From the NCBI GenBank assembly GCA_020634855.1, contig JACKAU010000025.1, forward strand, positions 1-64,000: 64,000 nucleotides of DNA. Reading direction: 5' to 3'. Position 1 is the stretch's first letter, and every line of letters starts with the position of its first letter. Positions 41,887 through 49,606 of the stretch are shown in pieces. The stretch is from Anaerolineales bacterium. Lineage in GTDB: Bacteria; Chloroflexota; Anaerolineae; 4572-78; J111. The notes below the pieces were generated by a model. The model was given only the letters and a program-made list of their open reading frames with translations, did no database searches and was not told the origin of the DNA. Both the position numbers and the translations under genes were made by a program.

Positions 41887-43412
41887 ATGCCCGATATCAA
41901 CGTTAATGAGCGGCAGCTTGACGAGCAACTCGCGCAATTGGAGCAGGCGCGGCCCTGGAGCCCGCGCGTGATATCTAAATTGAAACCTTCATTCGCACCG
42001 CGCCGGATGTTGAGGTGTTCCGGGTCAATCCGGTCCAGTATGCGCTGGAGCGCAGCGTGAGCGAAGCCGAGGCGCTGGACCTCTTCCTGCACGCAACCAA
42101 GATTGGGTTGTTTGAGATGGATTGGCATATCGTGTGCCCCCACTGCGGCTTTATTATTGACAACTTGCACACCATATGAAGCAACTCCGCACCCATTATG
42201 TGTGCGCGCCTACTGTGGGGCCGAACGCGATTTTGCGCTGGATGATTATATCCAGGTCGCTTTTACCATTTCACCGCAGGTACGGGACACTCGCTATCAT
42301 CATCCGGAATTGCTGAGCATCGAAGATATATTCCTCAATTACCGCCTGAGTAAAGATGTCATCTCGCCCATACCGGCCTACCCCCACCTGGCCTGAGGCC
42401 ATTGAACACGTCACCCGCTATCTACGCTATATCGAACCCGGTGAGAAAGTGACGGCTGAGCTTGATGAGCTGCCACCCGGGGTGCTGCGGGGCGATGGAT
42501 GGACGGGCTTGCCTCCAACTGACCATGACGGATGAGCCAAGTGAGCAGGCCAGCGTCATCCCGATCAGGCTGGTTGACGGCAAATTCCAGTCGGATGATC
42601 CGGAGCTGCAGCCCCGTAGCCTGACCCGCCACAGTATGATCGATCAGCCGGTGCAATTTCGTTATGATCTGCAGCGGAGGTGCCCAGCGGCAAGCTGGTG
42701 TTCGAATTGGAGAATCGGGAGGATCGCCGCAGTGCGTTGTGCATCTACCATACCGGGCGCCTGCCGCCGCCGATGCTGACCTTGCGGCCGAGTTTGAGCG
42801 GCAAGAAGCTGCTAACAACACAAACCTTCGGCGATCTGTTTCGGTCGGAGGTCATCAAGACGGACGAAACCCTGTCGATCCGGGACATCACCTTCTTGTT
42901 CACCGATCTAAAAGGCTCGACGGCCATCTATGAGCAAGTCGGCGATGCCAACGCCTATTTTCTGGTGCATCAGCACTTCGATGCATTGAGCCGGGTCATC
43001 CGCGACCGGAACGGCGCCATCGTGAAAACCATCGGCGATGCGGTGATGGCCGTGTTCGACAACCCGGTCGAGGCGACCAGCGCCGCCCTGGAGATGATTA
43101 ACGCCCTCAATGAATTTAACCGCACCATCTCCCAGGAATTGATCCTGAAGGTGGGCGTCCACCGGGGGCATCTTTATGGCCGTGACGGTCAATGAGCGCG
43201 TTGATTATTTCGGGCAGAATGTCAATATCGCGGCCCGGGTGCAAGCCCTAGCTGACGCCAATGACGTCTACATTACCGCCGATGTCTACCACTCGCCCGG
43301 CGTCGATGACATGCTCAAGGCGCATCGTGTTTTCCCGGAAGAGGTACTGGTCAAGGGCGTCAGCGAAAAACTCCACGTCTATAAGATCGGTCCGCATCGC
43401 CACAACCATTGA
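41887..43412 (+). pseudogene. Class III nucleotidyl cyclase with DUF5939-like N-terminus, frameshifted
   Basis: A protein of about 505 residues with frame changes near 41980, 42180, 42390, 42510, 42680 and 43170. The N-terminus contains VNPVQYALERSVSEAEALDL, then HIVCPHCGF and a second YVCALCG-type pair if frames are joined, a probable zinc-binding site, as in DUF5939 proteins. The catalytic domain reads ITFLFTDLKGSTAIYEQVGD (first metal Asp), GAIVKTIGDAVMAVF (second metal Asp and GDA loop), then RVDYFGQNVNIAARVQALAD (transition-state Asn and Arg). These residues predict an active cyclase making cAMP from ATP. TTAGGAG precedes the ATG. Two cNMP-binding-like proteins are encoded in the window. 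Confidence 0.8.
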
Positions 43413-43628
43413 GCCGGGGAACACCGGTCTCCAGCCTTAGATTGGCCGGGCGCCACCCCTCAACCCAACCGACCGGTTAAGAGGCGTTTAGCCGCCGGCC
43501 ATCACCGGGGTGTTCAAATATAAAGACCCAGGTGTTTCTTTATTTAGACCGGGGTCTTTGCCAAAAAACAGGCTAAGTACAAACAAAAAGATTTTGGTGG
43601 ATGAGATGGGTCACCTATACTAAGGTGT

Positions 43629-44671
43629 ATGAACCCAATTGAAATAAGACCACTAAGTCAAATGGAACTGAACGAACTGGATGAATTGTATCATCAGACG
43701 AAACAGGTTCGGGTCCGAACGAGAGCCCAAATGATCTTGCTGGCAGTTGAACAGCAAATGACGGCTCCCCAGATCGCTCAGATTGTTCGCAAAATGACCA
43801 AACGGTCCGACGATGGATCAAACGTTACAATGCCGAAGGAGTTAACGGACTGTTTGATGCCCCGTCCGGGGACGCCGGTTAAAGTGACGGCGGAATACCA
43901 CGACCAGTTAATCCAAGTTGTGCGTCGACGGCCCCGTAGTCTGGACTTACCTTACTCCCTGTGGACATTGCAACGGCTGGTTGACTATATGGCTGAAGAG
44001 ACCGGTCTGCGGGTCTCAACCGAAACGGTTCGCTTACACTTGAAGGCGGAGGATATAGTCATCAGCCGCCCCCAGCACAAGGTCAGTAGCCCTGACCCAG
44101 AATATATGGTAAAAAAAGACGATTGAAGAAAAACGAGACAACTTGAAACCCAATGAAGTTTTCTACTATGCTGACGAATTTAACATTAGCTGGCGTCCGA
44201 CCTTGCGGGCGATGTGGAGTCCCAAAGGCCAACAGGTCATGATCCCGACCCCAGGTCAGCCCAAAAAGCATTACGGCATCGGGGGGTCAACTATCATACC
44301 GGCCAGACAGTCGTATTAATCCGCTAACGAAAACGACGGTCAGAAATTGCTGAGTTCTTACAAACATTGCTCGATAAACACCCCGATCAAGTTGTCTATG
44401 TCGCCTGGGACAACTTTACCGCTCATCAAGATGATGAAGTTGAGGCGGTTGTCCGTGGGGCTACAGGCCGGTTGGTTTTTTGCTTTACTTGCCCACTTAC
44501 AGTCCCTGGCTCAATCCTATTGAAATGTTGTGGCGTCACTTCCGGCGTGAAGTCACCCATTGTGAACTTTTTGAAACGGTTAAGGCTCTCTTAGCTGCGA
44601 CCCGTAATTTCTTTGACCGCTACAATCAGATGCCAAACCGTCTTCTTTCTATTAGACATTATCGAAAATAA
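43629..44671 (+). pseudogene. IS630-family transposase, frameshifted
   Basis: The N-terminal half has a helix-turn-helix (ELYHQTKQVRVRTRAQMILL; MTAPQIAQIV) and a second domain RRPRSLDLPYSLWTLQRLVD then YMAEETGLRVSTETVRLHLK. The DDE catalytic domain shows YYADEFNISWRPT (first Asp), YVAWDNFTAH (second Asp) and YSPWLNPIEMLWRHFRRE (Glu). At least four frame changes occur (near 43798, 44120, 44290 and 44480). All three catalytic residues survive, so the copy may be intact in the organism if these are sequencing errors. It is the transposase of the element bounded by 43573-45723. Confidence 0.85.
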
Positions 44672-44723
44672 GAAAACAGACTAAAATGGTCAGCAAAAAA
44701 GAGCAAGAAAAGAGGGCAAGAAG

Positions 44724-45660
44724 ATGCTGACCTATGAAAAACTGAAAAAGAAGCCCAGTCGATTTCTGGCCCTGACCAGCTTGCGGGTAGAAGAATTCGA
44801 TGAACTCCTGCCGAGCTTCGAGACAGCCTGGGGCGCGGATGTAGAGCGACGGTCCCAAGCCCAACCACGGCAACGAAAACCCGGCGGTGGCCGTAAACCA
44901 ACCTTAAAAAGCTTGGCCGATAAGCTATTGTTCATTCTGGTCTACTTCAAAACCTATCCCTCCAAGAAGTGCAAGGCAGTCTGTTTGGTATGAGCCAAGG
45001 TCAAGCCAATGACTGGATCCAACGGCTGACACCCATCCTGCAAGCAACCTTGCAGGTGGAAGCGGTGCTGCCGGAACGGGAGCCGGCTAAGCTTGAGCAG
45101 GTGTTAGCTGATTACGACCTACTGGAGTTTACCATTGATGGCACCCAACGGCGACGCCAGCGCCCTAAAGACAATGTTGTGCAAAAAGCGTATTACAGTG
45201 GTAAAAAAAAGCCCATACCGTGACCAACAATGTCATTACTCATCCGGCCAGCCGCACCGTTTGTTACTTGAGCCAGACCTATCCCGGTACCCGCCACGAT
45301 AAACGAATTTGCGATGAAGAAGGCTATACGTTTCCACGTAATGCCCAACTCCTGCAAGATACCGGTTTTCAGGGCTATGCGCCTCAAGAGGTCATCAGCT
45401 ATCAGCCCAAAAAGAAACCACCGGGTGGCGAGTTAACCTGTTGTGACCGGTTCATCAATACCGTCATTGCCACGGCTCGGGTTACGGTTGAAAATATCAT
45501 TTGTGGCATCAAACGGTGTCGGATTCTGAAAGACACCTTTCGTAATCATTTACCTGGTTTGGATGACCTGGTTATTGAAATTGCTTGTGGCTTACACAAC
45601 CTTCGGGTTCGTCATCGTCACCCGACTGAACATTTCGACCTTTTTGTTTTTGTTGCTTAA
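44724..45660 (+). pseudogene. IS5-family transposase (DDE_Tnp_4 type), frameshifted
   Basis: About 312 residues: an N-terminal helix-turn-helix-like domain (LTSLRVEEFDELLPSFETAW; RKPTLKSLADKLLFILVYFK), then a DDE domain of the DDE_Tnp_4 type. The catalytic segments are LLEFTIDGTQRRRQRP (first Asp) and the later LLQDTGFQGY (second Asp). The final part carries GIKRCRILKDTFRNHLPGLD with the Glu in RVTVENIICG. Two breaks, near 44962 and 45215, separate three blocks; the second is a run of A (GGTAAAAAAAAGCCC). No terminal repeats of its own were identified with confidence. Confidence 0.75.
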
Positions 45661-45720
45661 CCTTATTTCCGATTTTGTCTATTATTGGCTCTAATGCCGC
45701 ATAATTTTTTTGCTTGTACT

Positions 45721-46934
45721 TAGTGGACTTTCAAAAAAGTTATTTGGGAAAAAACAGAAAGGGAGGCATACTCTGAAAAAAGGAGAGAAAAATGCCAAGG
45801 AACCAAATAACAATCAAATTATCAGAGGAGGATGAACAACTCCTCAAAGAATATGTCAGCCAAGGCCAAAAAAATGCGCGAGAAATCAACCGGGCCCGAA
45901 TATTACTGATGGCCAAGGCAGGCCAGAAAGTCAAAGATATTGAGCAAGTACTGGGTGTCAGCCAAACGACAATCTGTACAGTACGCAAGAACTACAACTT
46001 GGGCGAGCATGACCATATCTTGGATTTCATCAAAGACAAACCGCGCAGTGGTCGGCCACTCAAGCTTGATAGCCGGGTCGAAGCCAAGGTGAGTATGATA
46101 GCCTGCTCCCAACCGCCGGCTGGGGTGGCTCGCTGGACACTGCATATGATAGCCGATAAACTGGTCAAACTGGAAGAGGTGGAAAGTATCTCGCACGAAA
46201 GTGTACGACAGTTGTTAAAAAAACAAACTTAAGCCCTGGTTAAGTGAACAGTGGTGTATCGGCCAAATTACCGGGTCGTATCTGTGGCCTATGGAAGATG
46301 TGTTGTATCAGTATCAGCGCCCCTATGACCCCGACCACCCCTTACTTTGTTTTGATGAACGGCCGTGCTTTCTGATTGGCGATGTCGGCGCGATATTACC
46401 GCTGAGCCCCGGCAAAGCCAAACGCTATCACTATGAATATAAAAAGAATGGTTCGTGTTGTGTCTTTCTGGCCTTTGAACCCCATACCGGCTTTCGCTAT
46501 GTTGAAGTTCGGGCCAGACGGACAGCCGTCGATTATGCCCAATTTATGCAAAACCTGCTGGCTAAACACTATGCTCAGGTCCATGCCATCCGGCTTGTGC
46601 AAGATAACTTGAATACCCATACCCCCGGTTCCTTTTATCAAGTCTTAGCGCCCAGCCCCGCTTTCGAACTGAGCCAGCGTTTTGAATTGCACTATACGCC
46701 CAAAAAGGGATCGTGGCTTAACATGGCAGAGATTGAGTTCGCGGCCCTATCCAAGCAATGTCTTGACCGTCGCATTCCTGATTTCGATACCTTACAGACA
46801 GAGGTTTTGGCTTGGGCTGACCAACGTAACCGTGACCGCAAAACCGTTCATTGGTCTTTCTCTCAAGCTGATGCCCGTGACAAAATGCATCGCCATTATC
46901 TTAATCTAAAGAAACTTTTTTGAAAGTCTACTTA
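45721..46934. mobile_element. IS630-family element with 20-bp terminal repeats
   Basis: Left end TAGTGGACTTTCAAAAAAGT (45721-45740), right end ACTTTTTTGAAAGTCTACTTA (about 46914-46934); the two are inverted with one mismatch. Inside is one IS630-type transposase. The element sits at TA, consistent with the TA target of the IS630/mariner superfamily, within the right terminal repeat of the preceding element (GTACTTA before, TTAGTACC after). Confidence 0.8.
45792..46923 (+). CDS. IS630-family transposase in two overlapping frames
   Basis: The first frame (45792-46232) encodes the HTH part: LSEEDEQLLKEYVSQGQKNA, AREINRARILLMAKAGQKVK, DIEQVLGVSQTTICTVRKNY. The second frame (up to 46923) encodes the DDE part: HPLLCFDERPCFLIGD (first Asp), AIRLVQDNLNTHTPGSF (second Asp) and GSWLNMAEIEFAAL (Glu). 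The join is at the A7 run near 46216, where one base less gives KKNKLKPWLSEQW. Either the run is one base too long in this sequence or a programmed shift makes the fusion, as happens in some IS630 elements. Apart from this the gene is complete. Confidence 0.85.
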
Positions 46935-46984
46935 GTACCTCGACAAATAAATTTTGATAAGTGAACTGCAAAATGAAAGAAAAA

Positions 46985-47524
46985 TCAGGTAACAGGATAA
47001 AGACGTTTGAGTTTATCTCTGGCATTAGTAATAGTAAAGCGCCAATCAATAGTTGCTTGACGGGCATTGCGTTCGGCTTGCCATGCAGCGATTTCATTTT
47101 GTAAGCGATCAAGTTGCCCCAGCCGACGGTCCAAACATTGTTCATATAGCACCGAAATTTCCACCTCGGCCATATTTAACCAGCTACTATGCTTGGGAGT
47201 GTGATGGAATTCGATTTTACGAACTAAAGCCCGTGCTTGTTCAGGTGGAAAGGTTTCATAAAAGGCCGCTGGCGTATGAGTGTTCAGATTATCAAGCACT
47301 ACCTTGATTTTCTCAGCGTTACTAAAATGAACGTCTATCAAATCTTGCATACAATAAGCGAAATCTTGTTTGGTGCGCCGTGCGGTTACTTTGACATGAC
47401 ACCAGCCGCGCAAGGGTTGCAGAAACATAAATAGGTTACAGGTCCCCTGACGTTGATATTCATAATCGTAGCGCTGGGGTTTACCCGATTGTATTGGCAA
47501 TGGGTTCTGTTTTTCACTAATCAA
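46985..47524 (-). pseudogene. Truncated IS630-family transposase (DDE half)
   Basis: 179 residues in one frame: LFMFLQPLRGWCHVKVTARR, KIKVVLDNLNTHTPAAFYET (second Asp) and HHTPKHSSWLNMAEVEISVL (Glu), ending ARDKLKRLYPVT. The N-terminal HTH half and the first Asp are missing upstream. It is related to the transposase at 45792-46923 (same DNLNTHTP and SSWLNMAE motifs) but clearly diverged, so it is an older element fragment and not a copy. No terminal repeats were found. Confidence 0.8.
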
Positions 47525-47589
47525 TACCCCCTTGAGTTGGCTTGCATTATACTACAAATCGGTAAGTTATATTTTACCGACCCTAAGGA

Positions 47590-47660
47590 ATCGTCGATGT
47601 TGAGATAGATGACCTTGGCCGCCTTGGTCCGTTCCGCTTCGGGGCGCACTAACCGTTTGA
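47590..47660 (-). pseudogene. Small transposase remnant
   Basis: On the minus strand this reads LKRLVRPEAERTKAAKVIYLN then IDDS, which resembles the region around the first catalytic Asp of an IS701-like or IS4-like transposase. It is only about 25 codons long and the family is uncertain. Confidence 0.3.
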
Positions 47661-47674
47661 GTTTGTTCTCTTGC

Positions 47675-48866
47675 TATACTAAAAACAGAATGAGAACATA
47701 ACTTTCAAGAAAAAGCCTGGATCAGTAAAATAGAGAAAAAATGATCAACCAGGAGCAACCCAATGATCCGACCAGACTTTGCCAAATGGAACTAAGATGC
47801 GGAAGAGATGCGGCGCTTGTCGCTTGAAGCCGAACATCTTCGCAGTCGAGAACGGTTTCAAGCGTTGTACATGATCGGCAGTGGGCAAAAAATGCCAGCC
47901 AGTGGGCCCAACAAATCAATCGCCAAAAACAAACCGTGCTGAAATGGGTGCATCGCTACAATGAATTTGGGCCAGAGTGTATCACCTATCAGGCCAGCGG
48001 CGGCGCACAACCCCAATTGAGCGAAGCCGAAAAAAGATCATCGACACGGTCAAACAAGAGCGACCCAATGACCATCAGTTGCCGGGCTATGGCTGGACCT
48101 TGAAAAGTTAAGACGCTGGGGGCCGACAACCTAGGCCAGCTGGTGAGCCGGACCACCTTACGCACCTTACTAAAACAAGCCGGTTTGAGTTGGAAAAAAT
48201 GCAAAAGGTCTTAGCCAAAGGCAAACCGGCCCAGCAGGCGGAGTATGTCCAACGTTTCCAACGCTGGTTTGAGCCAGTGTGCCAGGGCAAATTGCGGCTC
48301 ATCTATATCGATGAAGCCCATCTCCATCAAGATTTGGCCCTCGGCTACCGCTGGTCAGCCGTGGGTGAGGCCGATTGGTGCCCAGTCATTGTCCGTCCCT
48401 GGCCAATCGGCTCAACTGGTATGGAGCCTATGACTTTAGTCGCGGTCAATGTCTGCTCTGGCATCAACACAAGTGTGATAGTGAAGCCACCGTCGCCTTT
48501 TTGCACTATCTGGCTCAGCAATGGCCCCTGACCCCAGCCAACAAACCGTTATCATTTGGGATGGGGCCCCTTGGCATAGTAAAGCGGCCATCGTGCGCCA
48601 AGCCGCTGAAGCGTTAGGTTTCAGTCTCATCCAACTGCCCAGCTACAGTCCCGACTTGAACCCGATTGAAGGTTTATGGAAATGGATGCGCGAAGAGTTG
48701 ACCCAACATCACTGTTACAAATATCTCTATCTGCTAGAACGGGCTTGTCTTGAGTTTATTGACCGCATCAACCTGAACCCGCAAGCTATCATCACCCGTC
48801 TTTGGCCCAAATTTGACCTTGATCCTGACTATGAAAAACTTCTGTTCTCATTCTGATTTCAGTATA
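47675..48866. mobile_element. IS630-family element with TATACT ends
   Basis: The left end TATACTAAAAACAGAATGAG (47675-47694) and the right end, ending CTCATTCTGATTTCAGTATA (48847-48866), are inverted repeats of about 25 bp with a few mismatches. TA lies at both tips. It contains one transposase gene and is about 1.19 kb long. A 160-bp relative with the same ends follows directly (48888-49047). Confidence 0.85.
47763..48856 (+). pseudogene. IS630-family transposase, frameshifted
   Basis: The product begins at ATG 47763 (AGGAGCAACCC upstream). The HTH part includes RRLSLEAEHLRSRERFQALY, ATQWAQQINR-like and QTVLKWVHRYNEFGPE. The DDE part has KLRLIYIDEAHLHQDLALGY (first Asp), VIIWDGAPWHSKAAIVRQAA (second Asp) and LPSYSPDLNPIEGLWKWMRE (Glu). 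An in-frame TAA early on and breaks near 47890, 48035, 48105, 48390 and 48545 interrupt it, but every catalytic residue is retained. Its terminal repeats are recorded with the element. Confidence 0.85.
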
Positions 48867-48887
48867 GCTATTACCGTAAGTACTTTC

Positions 48888-49047
48888 TATACCAAAAACA
48901 GATTGAGACCGAAACTTTTGGTCGTCATGCCCGCGTGCTTTTAGCGGGAATCCAGGCTTGTAGGCCCCACTGGATGCCCGATAAAACCATTCGGGCATGA
49001 CGAAACAGATACCCGAAAAGTTCTACTTTCATTCTGATTTCAGTATA
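48888..49047. mobile_element. 160-bp MITE derived from the adjacent IS630 element
   Basis: Ends TATACCAAAAACAGATTGAG (48888-48907) and ATTCTGATTTCAGTATA (49031-49047) match the terminal repeats of the IS630 element at 47675-48866. There is no transposase gene. The interior carries a second inverted pair, CGTCATGCCCG and CGGGCATGACG. Confidence 0.8.
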
Positions 49048-49094
49048 GCATAAGGCCCTATTAACCGAAAAGTATCTCGGTGGGTGAAACCAAG

Positions 49095-49538
49095 TCATTG
49101 AGCCGGCAGGGTAACTACCAGCGTGGCCGCGCCTACGGCCGGCAAGTGAAATGGCTCACTGGTTGCCGTGGGCGCAGCGGTATCGCCCACCACCCAGCGG
49201 AAGGGGCCTGTGCCAAAATCTTTGGCGGCTACCCACCAGCGGCGCTGGCCGCTCTGATCCAGCGACCCCTGCCAGCCGTCGACATCTTGCCAATCGCCGT
49301 TGATGTCTTGCCATTGCACCACACTCCACGCGCCAGGGTGGCCCGGAGCCACCAACTCGATGGCTGCGCCCGCCGGCCCGCTGTGGTCTTCATTGCGTTC
49401 TTTGGTCGGTGTGGGCGGGGTTCGTTCCGGCAGACTATTGCCGGCCTGAGCCAACGACGCCGTGCCCAAGGCCAGCCCCAATACAAGCAACATTAATCCG
49501 ATCATTAGCCATTGTTTCAGTTGCGATTTGCTGTTCAT
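49095..49538 (-). CDS. Small secreted protein
   Basis: A 147-residue protein with a Sec-type signal peptide: basic start MNSKSQLKQW, hydrophobic LMIGLMLLVLGLALGTASLA and a QAG cleavage region at about residue 33. The mature part has a short Pro/Thr-rich stretch (PERTPPTPTKERN), then a Trp-rich globular domain: WSVVQWQDINGDWQDVDGWQ, RRWWVAAKDFGTGPFRWVV. An AGGAGG lies before the ATG. It lies downstream of a large secreted protein on the same strand, 68 bp apart with a hairpin between, so it is likely co-expressed with it. I do not know the family. The WQ/W repeats suggest a wall- or carbohydrate-associated beta domain, but this is speculation. Confidence 0.75.
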   Translation of the reverse strand: MNSKSQLKQWLMIGLMLLVLGLALGTASLAQAGNSLPERTPPTPTKERNEDHSGPAGAAIELVAPGHPGAWSVVQWQDINGDWQDVDGWQGSLDQSGQRRWWVAAKDFGTGPFRWVVGDTAAPTATSEPFHLPAVGAATLVVTLPAQ

Positions 49539-49568
49539 TTGTTTAGCCTCCTAAATAATTGGGAATGA

Positions 49569-49594
49569 CCGGGGTGCTTCGCAAAGCACCCCGG
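49569..49594. terminator. Intercistronic hairpin
   Basis: CCGGGGTGCTT / AAGCACCCCGG with a 4-base loop, between the two secreted-protein genes. There is no T-run on the minus strand, so it may only attenuate or protect the upstream transcript. Confidence 0.5.
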
Positions 49595-49606
49595 CTCGTT
49601 TGTTTG

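Larger units (their letters stand above)
43573..45723. mobile_element. IS630-family element with an IS5-type element inside
   Basis: Terminal inverted repeats CTAAGTACAAACAAAAAG (43573-43590) and its inverse TGCTTGTACTTAG (45711-45723, extended by T-run) bracket an IS630 transposase gene (43629-44671) and an unrelated IS5-type transposase gene (44724-45660). The simplest reading is insertion of the IS5-type element near the right end of the IS630 element. The next IS630 element starts inside the last TA of this right terminal repeat. Confidence 0.6.

Noticed and set aside
46200..46300. Firm claim of programmed frameshift in the IS630 transposase
   Set aside because: The shift at the A7 run is in the +1 sense and other genes nearby show homopolymer errors, so an error is as likely.
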